Origin: Gemmatimonadota bacterium
Lineage (GTDB): Bacteria; Gemmatimonadota; Gemmatimonadetes; Longimicrobiales; Gaopeijiaceae
DNA length: 64,000 nucleotides
Direction of reading: 5' to 3'
Assembly (NCBI GenBank): GCA_022560615.1
Contig: JADFSR010000007.1
Location: 92,046 to 156,045, forward strand
Position numbers and translations under genes: made by a program. The notes below the pieces were generated by a model that made no database searches, was not told the DNA's origin, and saw only the letters and a list, made by a program, of their open reading frames with translations. Numbering within the stretch: position 1 is the first letter of the stretch; each line of letters opens with the position of its first letter. This document shows, one piece after another, positions 26,289-33,430 of the stretch.

Positions 26289-27856
26289 CACTGGGCTCCA
26301 GTCTCGACGACGAATTGGCCCATCATGCCAACGTCTTCGTGCTCGAGGATGTGGCAGTGGAACATGTAGGGGCTCGTGGAATCCGCGTAGTCGCGGAAGC
26401 GCTTCACGATGCGAACCGTCTCGAACGGCCGGACCAGCACCACGTCCTTCCACCCGAGCTCGTTCTCCGGGGGGGCGAACCCGTCGCGGGTGAGTATCTG
26501 GAACGAGTCCCCATGTACGTGAAAGGGGTGCGCCTGGGTCGTCGGGTTGGTGATCTCCCAGACCTCCGTGTCACCCAGGCGGATGCTCTCGTTGATCACG
26601 TCGATGTCCATGCGCTGGCCGTTGATACCGAACGGATTCGCCGCGAGCTCGAACGGTCGGGCGCTCGCCAGGTTGATGGCCTCAGAATCGGAAATCGCCT
26701 CCACGGTCGTGAGTCCGGCTGGGATCGTGGTGACGGGGTTCGAGCGCGCAGCGCCCACCGTGATGTCGAGCAGATCGAAGTCTGCGGTATCCCACGTGTC
26801 CTGGAGCGGGAACGGGACCATCGATGTGCCCAGGCCGCTGTTGAAGCTTCGCAGCTTGAACGTGGTGCCCTGGTCGGAGCCCAGGTCGAGGAGGATCTCA
26901 GCCCGCTCGGCTGGGGCCAGGAGCAGTCGGGAAAGCGGCACCGGCGCGCGCAGAAATCCGCCGTCCGACGCCACCTGGTGGAAGGTGCGGTTGTCGCTGA
27001 AACCCAGGTTGTAGATGCGGGCGTTGGAAGCGTTCAGGATGCGGAGGCGCACAACCTGCGCCCCCACTTCTAGCACGGGCGCTTCCGCGCCGTTGACGAG
27101 AAAGTGCCCACCCTTCCGCAGCGCGGGATCCGATGCGGGGTTGAAGTCCGTGGGGAAGTGCAGCAGCTCTCCGTCGTCGTGGAATCGCCGGTCCTGCAGG
27201 ATCAGCGGGATGTCGTCCACTCCGTAGGTTCGCGGTAGCGGCAGCGCGTCCGAGATGTCGTCCTCGACGATGATCACGCCTGCCAGACCTTCGTACACCT
27301 GATAGCCGGTGCTCGTCGGGTCGAAGATCACCCCCTGCCCAGTGGGAGCGTGATGATGCGGATGGTACCAGTACGTGGATGCGCGATTGAGAACCGGGAA
27401 CGAGGCCGACCATACGGCGCCCGGGTCGATGCGCTGATGCGGTCCGCCGTCCATGACCGCCGGCACGTGCATGCCGTGCCAATGCGTCGTCGTATTCACG
27501 CCGATGTTGTTGGTCACGTTGAGCGAGACGTCGGAGCCAGAGCGCAGGAACAACGTGGGACCGAGGTTGTCGCCGTTGTACCCCTTGGTGGGAGTCGTTT
27601 TGTCCCGGAGGAACTCCCGCGTCCCGGTCCGCATCTCGAGGTTGAACGTCGACGCGACCAGCATTTCCGGGATCGGGAGCGGGGTAGGGGCGACGCTCGG
27701 ATCCGAATCGCTGGGACCCGAATCGGTCTCGTCCAGGGGCCCCACGCTGTCTTCAGAACAGGCCGAGAGACCTACCGTAGGCAGCGCTACTCCGGCGGCG
27801 GCTCCCGCGGCGAGTCGCAGCATCTTCCGCCTCGATATCGGCGATCGTATGAGCAT
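26288..27856 (-). CDS. Multicopper oxidase (CueO/laccase-like), exported
   Basis: The 522-residue product has a Tat-type start (SRRKMLRLAAGAAAG) that also contains an LSAC lipobox. All four copper motifs are intact: His125-Trp-His127-Gly, His165-Pro-His167-His-His169, HPFHVHG and HCHILEHED near the C-terminus, so type 1, 2 and 3 sites should fill. There is no Met-rich CueO insert, so a copper-efflux role is not indicated. It oxidises a phenolic, metal or other reductant with O2 outside the cytoplasm. It is followed at once by the LamG lipoprotein. Both genes lie in the island between the two IS-like repeats. Confidence 0.92.
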   Translation of the reverse strand: MLIRSPISRRKMLRLAAGAAAGVALPTVGLSACSEDSVGPLDETDSGPSDSDPSVAPTPLPIPEMLVASTFNLEMRTGTREFLRDKTTPTKGYNGDNLGPTLFLRSGSDVSLNVTNNIGVNTTTHWHGMHVPAVMDGGPHQRIDPGAVWSASFPVLNRASTYWYHPHHHAPTGQGVIFDPTSTGYQVYEGLAGVIIVEDDISDALPLPRTYGVDDIPLILQDRRFHDDGELLHFPTDFNPASDPALRKGGHFLVNGAEAPVLEVGAQVVRLRILNASNARIYNLGFSDNRTFHQVASDGGFLRAPVPLSRLLLAPAERAEILLDLGSDQGTTFKLRSFNSGLGTSMVPFPLQDTWDTADFDLLDITVGAARSNPVTTIPAGLTTVEAISDSEAINLASARPFELAANPFGINGQRMDIDVINESIRLGDTEVWEITNPTTQAHPFHVHGDSFQILTRDGFAPPENELGWKDVVLVRPFETVRIVKRFRDYADSTSPYMFHCHILEHEDVGMMGQFVVETGAQ

Positions 27857-28027
27857 GCATTAGGAGATGTGTCGCGACCGCCGTTTGTTAGCTCAGCTCG
27901 GAGTCGCTGCCTTGGCGGTCACCGCCCGCACCGAGGGGCACCCGAACGCCCTTTTTGCCCGTGATGCGCCAGGCGATCCACGAGGTCGATCCATGGAGGT
28001 GCTGTGGTGCGAGCAGATTCCCTCGAT

Positions 28028-28531
28028 CTAGTACCGGATCTCCCCACCGTTGACGTGGAACGTCTGACCCGTGATGTAGCTCGCATCTTCGGACGAAAGG
28101 AATGCGTAGGTATTCGCGAGCTCCTGCGCGAGGCCCACACGCCCTAGGGGTATCTGCTCCAGGTTCGGGTGCGCGACGTACGCTCCCGGGACCACGTGGT
28201 TCACCAGGATGTTGTAGGGTGCCAGCTCTACCGCGAGCGCCCGGGTCATGCCCATCGCTCCCATCTTCGAAGCGCACACGTGTGACCAGTTGCTTCGTCC
28301 GTGGAAGGAGTTCAGGCCCGACACGGTGATGATGCGGCCGTAGCCGTTGGCGATCATGCCGGGAACGACGGCACGGGTGCAGAAGAAGGGGCCGTCGAAG
28401 TTGACGGCCGCCGCGGCGCGCCACTCGTCAATGCTCATCTCCGTAAGAGGGCTCGACCCTCGGAAGCCGGCGTTGTTGATCAGAATGTCGATGCGTCCGA
28501 GACGCTCCAGCGCCTCGGCCACCTCGACCCG
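28028..28531 (-). pseudogene. 5'-truncated short-chain dehydrogenase (SDR)
   Basis: The frame contains GRIDILINNAGFRGSSPL, the GRIITVSG serine region and the C-terminal SSEDASYITGQTFHVNGGEIRY ending of classical SDRs. The catalytic YxxxK is altered: the segment reads WSHVCASKMGAMGM, with no Tyr before the ASK Lys. The N-terminal 60-70 residues with the TGxxxGIG cofactor motif are missing, because at 28515-28531 the frame runs into the 150-bp repeat and then reads non-SDR sequence. Truncation plus loss of the catalytic Tyr make it a pseudogene. Confidence 0.75.
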
Positions 28532-28664
28532 CCCGCCTGAACATCCCCTCGTCCCACTCCACCTTCCGAGCGTCACCCACGCCTCGCGCGGCGATGGCGA
28601 TCGGCCGCGCCCCGCAGCCCCTCTCTCCGTGTCCCATCCCGCAACACGGCGTACCGCGACTCCC
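28515..28664 (+). repeat. 150-bp dispersed repeat, copy 2
   Basis: This is the second copy of the sequence at 23288-23437, same orientation, about 90% identical. The left edge coincides with the break in the SDR gene: the first 14 shared bases (CGGCCACCTCGACC) are also plausible SDR codons (reverse strand, R-V-E-V-A). Past the right edge come short direct repeats (TTTATCCG twice in tandem near 28725, and three GGCTATCC/GACTATC units from 28686). Confidence 0.75.
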
Positions 28665-28734
28665 GCGTCCATAGAGCGGTTGGACCGGCTATCCTTCGAC
28701 TATCTTTCGGTTCGACCGACTATCCTTTATCCGT

Positions 28735-28953
28735 TTATCCGCCAGTACCGTCGACCCGTCCGATGTCCTCCTCCGGCACCGGTATGCTCTCGGGTGGGAC
28801 TTCCACGACCCGCCCTTCCCGCCATATCGCGATCGGTATACCTAGCTGACGGTGACCGATCATGACACGGCGGTGCGCCCGCTCGATAGCCGCGTCGATC
28901 GCGGTCCCGTCCCGAATGATTGCCGCAACGTCTCTGGTTCCGCGACGTATCAC
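28735..28953 (-). CDS. Small protein downstream of a zeta-kinase remnant
   Basis: A 72-residue protein from GTG 28953 begins VIRRGTRDVAAIIRDGTAIDAAIERA and ends with IAIWREGRVVEVPPESIP. GAGGGG precedes the start, which lies two bases after the stop of the zeta-kinase frame. From general familiarity, small proteins of this form (helix, then VWRDGRVV and a PPEEI end) are often encoded next to zeta-toxin-like kinases, which suggests an antitoxin or accessory role, but I cannot name a family. An ATG at 28992 would add 13 residues within the kinase frame. It seems intact although its partner is broken. Confidence 0.55.
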   Translation of the reverse strand: MIRRGTRDVAAIIRDGTAIDAAIERAHRRVMIGHRQLGIPIAIWREGRVVEVPPESIPVPEEDIGRVDGTGG

Positions 28954-28955
28954 TG

Positions 28956-29219
28956 CTACCCCTCTTCGACGTGTCGGCGAACGACCGCCCACCGCTCGGT
29001 ATCGACCACTTTGAACTCACGCGCCCCAGCGCCGTGGGCAATGAGGGGCGTGGGTGGGATGGCGCTGGCGTCGTAGAGCCTCCAGGTCACCGCAAGGTCC
29101 GCTGACGGCAGCCAAAGATAAAAGATGTGCCGATCATACCCCATCGCCTCGAGCTCGCGCAGAAACGTGTGAAGGGTACGGCCCGAGAGGGTGCTCTTTC
29201 GGGAGATTCTGAAGGATGA
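28956..29219 (-). pseudogene. Remnant of a zeta-toxin-like kinase
   Basis: The open stretch reads FRISRKSTLSGRTLHTFLREL, then YDRHIFYLWLPSADLAV and directly TWRLYDAS, ending HVEEG. The first part matches the substrate-binding region of zeta/UNAG-kinase-like proteins (ETTLSGR, FLWLP), and LYDAS matches the later LYDNS region. About 50 residues that normally lie between them are missing, and the P-loop domain before STLSGR is absent, with a TAG stop at 29220-29222. It has thus suffered a 5' truncation and an internal deletion. Confidence 0.65.
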
Positions 29220-29254
29220 CTAGCGAGCACATGCAGTCGTGACTAGAATAGTCA
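29217..29254. promoter_or_regulatory. Operator-promoter of the Phd-PIN toxin-antitoxin pair
   Basis: TGACTA at 29217-29222 and again at 29240-29245, with TAGTCA at 29249-29254, form a perfect inverted repeat TGACTA-GAA-TAGTCA that ends one base before the antitoxin ATG. A TAGAAT box (29244-29249) sits inside it, seven bases before the start codon, the layout of a leaderless promoter. Binding of the antitoxin here would block both transcription and initiation. Confidence 0.6.
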
Positions 29255-29255
29255 T

Positions 29256-29543
29256 ATGTTGTCGATCTCCGTTTCTCAGCTGAAGGCGCGCCTGTCGGAA
29301 TGCCTCCGGCTGGTCCGGGGCGGAAACACACTCGTCGTGACCGACCGCGGGACCCCCGTGGCCATGGTTTCGCCCCTTCCGCCGGCCGAGAATGAAGGCT
29401 CCATGGCGTCTCTGATCGAACAGGGGCTCGTAGCCCCGCCGCCGAAGTCGCTCCCAGAGGACTTCTGGGACCGGCCGCGTCCTTCGGATCCGGAGGGACT
29501 CGGCCTGAAGGCGGTCCTGGAGGAGAGGGCCTCGGGCTGGTGA
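29256..29543 (+). CDS. Phd/YefM-type antitoxin
   Basis: The 95-residue protein begins MLSISVSQLKARLSECLRLVRGG and continues LVVTDRGTPVAMVSPLPP, the standard Phd/YefM fold (strand-helix-strand-strand DNA-binding dimer). The C-terminal half (LPEDFWDRPRPSDPEG) is the flexible toxin-binding part. No ribosome site is visible and the promoter box is too close for a leader, so translation is probably leaderless. The toxin gene overlaps the stop by one or four bases. Confidence 0.87.
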   Translation: MLSISVSQLKARLSECLRLVRGGNTLVVTDRGTPVAMVSPLPPAENEGSMASLIEQGLVAPPPKSLPEDFWDRPRPSDPEGLGLKAVLEERASGW

Positions 29544-29965
29544 TGTTTTGGGACACTTCCGCGATCGTGCCGCTGCTGGTAGATGAACCGGTGACGACCG
29601 CGGTGTGCGACCGCGCACGCTCCGGTCCGGGAATGGTCGTGTGGTGGGGCACTTCCGTGGAATGTGCGTCGGCGATTGCCAGGCTGGAGCGGGAGCACGC
29701 CTTGGATGCGGCGGCGACGGACGTCGCCCGAGGTCTACTCGACGACCTCGTCGGCTCCTGGTACGAGGTCGCGCCGACGGACGCGGTCCGTGGGCATGTG
29801 CGTAGGCTCCTGCTTCGGCACGCACTCCGTGCCGCCGATGCGCTCCAGCTCGGTGCGGCGTTGATCTGGGCCGAGGATCGACCGGATACCCACCGGTTCT
29901 GCACGCTCGACGACCGACTCGGGACGGCGGCACGTCGGGAAGGGTTCACGCTGGTCGAATTCTAG
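29540..29965 (+). CDS. PIN-domain toxin (VapC family)
   Basis: The 141-residue protein starts at GTG 29540 or ATG 29543 and reads MFWDTSAIVPLLVDEPV, with the first catalytic Asp. The second acid is in GTSVECASAIARLE. The third lies in RAADALQLGAAL and the fourth in CTLDDRLGTAA. The active site is therefore complete. PIN toxins of this type cut structured RNA. It is the second PIN-based pair in the window but has a different antitoxin class from vapBC at 7.2 kb. Codon use matches its neighbours. Confidence 0.88.
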   Translation: MMFWDTSAIVPLLVDEPVTTAVCDRARSGPGMVVWWGTSVECASAIARLEREHALDAAATDVARGLLDDLVGSWYEVAPTDAVRGHVRRLLLRHALRAADALQLGAALIWAEDRPDTHRFCTLDDRLGTAARREGFTLVEF

Positions 29966-30004
29966 GCCGAACGAGGCGTGCCACCGCGTCTCCGCGGGAA
30001 CGTC

Positions 30005-31173
30005 CTACGATCCGCTTTGTGTGAGGTGATCGAGGAAGCAAGGCAGATTGCAGGAGACGCGGCGACCGTCGCCACTCGGTCGATTGGTCTGCGAGACCAA
30101 AAAACGGTGCGATGCGTTGATCATGTCGGCCGTCTTGTTCAGTCGTGCCATGTCCTTGGGGCCGGGCGAGGATGTCAGCTTGATCTCGACACCCCACAGG
30201 GTCGTCCCGAAATCCAATACCAAGTCGAGTTCGTATTGATCGCTGGTCCTGAAGTAGTAGGCATCGAACGTTCGCCCATGCGCCGACAGCTGCCCGATGG
30301 CCTGCTCGATCACATAGCCCTCCCAGCTCGCGCCGACCCACGGTTGGGCGAGCAAAGCCCTCTCGTCCGACACGTTCAGTAGGGCGTGGAGCAGACCGCT
30401 GTCGCGCCAGTAGACCTTGGCGCTCTTAACCAAGCGCTTTCTGATATTGGTCTTATAGGGCTGCAGCCTCCGGATCAGGAAGGCCCCAACCAGGTAGTCG
30501 ACGTAGCTGTTGACTGTCTGGTATGAGAGTCCCAGGCTTTGGCCCACCTGCGAAGCATTCCACGCCTGGCCGTGTAGCGCTGCCAGCATTCGTGATAGGC
30601 GCTCCGTGGTCTGCGGTTTGGCAGGCAAGCCCCAGGTCGGCAGGTCGCGCTGAGAGATCAGCGCCAGGTAATCCAGTTGCCACTGTGAAAAGCGCTTGGG
30701 CTCCAACACGCCGCCATCGGGATAACCCCCGCACAACCAGCGGCGTTCACGCGACGCCTTCGTGTCCAGTTCGCTCAGGAGAAACGGTGTCAGCTCGATC
30801 AATGACAGACGGCCTGCCAGCGATTCCGAGACTTGGACCATGAGTGAAGGTGACACGGAGCCCAGAAGCAGAAAGCGCCCCATGCGCTTGCGGTCCCGGT
30901 CAATCGCCCCGCGCAACCGGGCGAAGACCTCGGGCCAGCAGTGGGCCTCGTCCAAGATCAGGAGATCCTTTTCGGCCATCAGCCGGTCCCAGTCGAGGTC
31001 CAGGCGCAGGCGCTCAGCTTCCTGCTCGAGGTCGAAATAGGCCCCCCCTATCCTATCGCCTGTGCAAGAGTGGTCTTCCCGCACTGGCGGGGGCCGACGA
31101 GTGCCACGGCCGGATAGGTCTCCACGCGCTCCAGGAGGAGCTGGTCAATCGTCCGTCGGATCATGTTTTGCAT
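30005..31173 (-). pseudogene. Frameshifted DUF4143-type AAA ATPase
   Basis: The gene starts at ATG 31173 (MQNMIRRTIDQLLLERVETYP) and contains the Walker A GPRQCGKTTLAQAIG, then hits TAG. The +1-shifted frame continues YFDLEQEAERLRLD, Walker B LLILDEAHCWPEVF, the HTH-like VGQSLGLSYQTVNSYVDYL and the DUF4143 nuclease-like domain (YYFRTSDQYELDLVLDFG, WGVEIKLTSS). The shift comes from a 5-bp tandem duplication, GATAG-GATAG, at about 31053-31062. Deleting one unit joins AQAIGGAYFDLEQ in frame. Such ATPases are common, probably TA- or defence-related, and of unknown function. The rest looks intact, so the event is recent or reversible. Confidence 0.8.
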
Positions 31174-31226
31174 TTTAGAAATCAATTTCTATTTCGCAAA
31201 ACCTCAACTGGGACGGTTACGGAGCT

Positions 31227-32135
31227 CTACTGATCGTCCTCAAACAACTCGGTGGTCAGGTACCGGCTCCCCGAGTCCGGCGCGATGCATGCGACGCGGT
31301 GCCCCGGTCCCAACTCGCGCGCAATCTTCAGCGCTGTCCAGAGGATGGCGCCGCTGCTCATTCCCACGAAGAGCCCTTCCTCGCGCGCCAGTCGACGAGC
31401 CAGCGGGAAGGCGTCCTCCTCGAGGACCTTCTCGATCCGATCGATCACTGACTGGTCGAGGTTCTCAGGGATGAATCCGGGCCCCATCCCCTGAAATTTG
31501 TGCTGGCCACGCGGCTCTCCGGAAATGACGGCGCTCCTCGCGGGCTCGACAACTACGACCAGCACGTCATCGAGGCGCTCCTTCAGGAACTTTCCGACGC
31601 CTGAGATCGTGCCTCCGGTACCGCTTCCGTATACGAAGGCGTCGATCCGTCCGTCGAGCCCATCCCAGAGCTCAGGGGCGGTGGTCTCGTAGTGGCTCCT
31701 CGGATTGGCCGGGTTGGAAAACTGGTTCGGTAGGAACGCCCCCGTCTCGTCACGGATTCGCTCTGCCTCCTCGATTGCGGCGATCATGCGCAGCTCCGGA
31801 TCCGTGAGCACGAGCTCAGCACCGTAGGCGCTAAGCGTGCGCTTCCGCTCCATGCTCATCGAAGAGGGAAGGCATAGGACGAGCCTGTATCCGCGTGCGG
31901 CAGCGACCTGTGCCAAGCCGATGCCGGTGTTGCCGGACGTGGGCTCCACGATCGTGTCACCGGGGGAGAGAAGTCCCTTCTCTTCTGCGTCGAGGACCAT
32001 GGCGAGCGCCGGCCGATCCTTGATGGAGCTGCCGGGGTTCATGCCCTCCAGCTTGACCCAAACCTCGGCGGAGTCGGGCTCGACGACCTTCTCCAGCCGA
32101 ACCACCGGCGTGCGCCCAATCAGCGCATCGATCAC
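31227..32135 (-). CDS. cysK: Cysteine synthase (O-acetylserine sulfhydrylase), PLP-dependent
   Basis: The 302-residue protein makes cysteine from O-acetylserine and sulfide. The PLP lysine is Lys39 in GSSIKDR. The Ser-Gly-Asn-Thr-Gly loop is at 67-71, the phosphate loop is GSGTGGTISG, and FVGMSSGAILW closes the fold. The start must be GTG 32135, since a TGA lies four codons upstream in frame. It is a stand-alone gene; 31174-31226 and 32136-32298 contain no other gene. CysM-type or cystathionine-synthase-type activity cannot be ruled out from motifs alone. Confidence 0.9.
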   Translation of the reverse strand: MIDALIGRTPVVRLEKVVEPDSAEVWVKLEGMNPGSSIKDRPALAMVLDAEEKGLLSPGDTIVEPTSGNTGIGLAQVAAARGYRLVLCLPSSMSMERKRTLSAYGAELVLTDPELRMIAAIEEAERIRDETGAFLPNQFSNPANPRSHYETTAPELWDGLDGRIDAFVYGSGTGGTISGVGKFLKERLDDVLVVVVEPARSAVISGEPRGQHKFQGMGPGFIPENLDQSVIDRIEKVLEEDAFPLARRLAREEGLFVGMSSGAILWTALKIARELGPGHRVACIAPDSGSRYLTTELFEDDQ

Positions 32136-32298
32136 GGCGTTGCCCCATCAAGAGTCACATCAGGTGTTCACTTCTCCCGATCATCGCGAAAACACCGGCA
32201 CCCGGAAAGAACCCGTCTAGCGCAGCGGCTACCCGGGCGTCCACCGGAAACCAAGAGTCAGCGCGTCGAACCGTCGCGCATCGAAGTCGGCGCCAGGG

Positions 32299-32766
32299 TC
32301 AATGAGGGGTGTGCTTACGCCGCACGTAGAGGGTCTTGAGCACGGTTGCGACCACTTCGTCCCCCTCGTCCAGGACCTCGAGCGTCCATTGCGGCAGGCA
32401 CTTGTCGCCGTTCGCCGTAGCCGCTCGCATTGCCGCGATCTCTTCGTCGGTGACGCGGACCGTGGCGTGCACCGTGCCGACTCCTGGCTTCCGGAAGCCG
32501 ATGGTCGCCTCCTTGTCCCAGACGACGTAGTCGGGGCCCAGCCGTTGCATCAGAAGGATCATCAGGTGCGGATCGACCATCGCGTACAGGCTGCCCCCGA
32601 AGTGCGTCCCGACCAGGTTGAGGTTCTGCTCGGTGAGCGGCATCTCCACGCGAATCTCGCTGGCGTCCTCGGCGATGTGCGTGACGAGGACGCCCCCGCC
32701 GGCGTAGGGCGGATAGGCGTTGAGTTGGGCGCGCAGGGACTCTGGGTTCCAACCGTCGTCAGTCAT
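32299..32766 (-). CDS. DUF4442/PaaI-like hotdog thioesterase
   Basis: The 155-residue protein has the hotdog pattern: a first helix with LRAQLNAYPPYAGGGVLVTHI, strands through EIRVEMPLTEQNLNLVGTHFGGSLYAMVD, and a long strand DKEATIGFRKPGVGTVHATVRV. The THFGGSLYAMVD segment is the DUF4442 hallmark, where the central helix holds the active-site acid. It probably hydrolyses an acyl-CoA. ATG 32766 starts the conserved part. No functional partner is adjacent. Confidence 0.8.
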   Translation of the reverse strand: MTDDGWNPESLRAQLNAYPPYAGGGVLVTHIAEDASEIRVEMPLTEQNLNLVGTHFGGSLYAMVDPHLMILLMQRLGPDYVVWDKEATIGFRKPGVGTVHATVRVTDEEIAAMRAATANGDKCLPQWTLEVLDEGDEVVATVLKTLYVRRKHTPH

Positions 32767-32832
32767 GGCTCCACTCGCGGGCGGGGTCGGTCGCGCCGTT
32801 GGGATGCGACCAACCGCTGGAGGCTATCCGCG

Positions 32833-33381
32833 CTAGAACGCGATGTCGATGCCCGCGAACGAAGCCCAGACCCATTCGCCTCCCGTCCGCGATACGTCCA
32901 CGACCAAATCATCGAAGTCCGTAGCTCCGAACTCGGCGAAATAGTGGCCTCCAACAGCTAACCTCACGCTCACCGGCCCCGTCAACGGGAACCGCAGTTG
33001 CAAGTATGCGGGAATGGACCAGTGCCAGAAGTCCTCCTTCACATCACCTCCGAATCGGTGGAGGGCGAAGCCTGCCACGGCGTCCAGGGGCGAAGACCCC
33101 AAGGGCACCTCGACAGTGGGCTGAAGCGAAAGCATCGTGATCTTGGAGCCATCGGGATCGATCTTGTCGTCGGAGTTGAAGCTCCACCGCCAAGCACCTG
33201 TAAAGCGGCCCCGTACCCGCTCCCCTTCCGTGTACACGGAAAGCGCCGGGCCGATCATCTTCGGGCCGCTCAGCTTGTGGATGAAATCCAGGACTGCTCC
33301 CATGCCTTGTGCCTGAACGGGCTGCTGGGTCCCCAAGCTGACGACGACTGTCAGGACCGAGCAGAGTACGAGCCTCTTCAT
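32833..33381 (-). CDS. Secreted or outer-membrane protein of unknown function
   Basis: The 182-residue product from ATG 33381 follows a strong GAAGGAGGG site and has a Sec signal (MKRLVLCSVLTVVVSLG, cleavage near VQAQG). The mature part alternates polar and aromatic residues in strands (RFTGAWRWSFNSDD, SIPAYLQLRFPL, SVRLAVGGHYFAEFG, GEWVWASFAGIDIAF) and ends in Phe, as small outer-membrane beta-barrels do. I recognise no family. It lies 49 bp downstream of the protein kinase gene on the same strand. Confidence 0.65.
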   Translation of the reverse strand: MKRLVLCSVLTVVVSLGTQQPVQAQGMGAVLDFIHKLSGPKMIGPALSVYTEGERVRGRFTGAWRWSFNSDDKIDPDGSKITMLSLQPTVEVPLGSSPLDAVAGFALHRFGGDVKEDFWHWSIPAYLQLRFPLTGPVSVRLAVGGHYFAEFGATDFDDLVVDVSRTGGEWVWASFAGIDIAF

Positions 33382-33430
33382 GCGACCCTCCTTCACTGTG
33401 AGTAACCATGGTGGGATTGCCACGTGATCA

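Noticed and set aside
28680..28740. Short TATCC and TTTATCCG repeats as an iteron-type origin
   Set aside because: Units are degenerate, few, and no replication gene is nearby; they are more likely debris beside the IS-like repeat.
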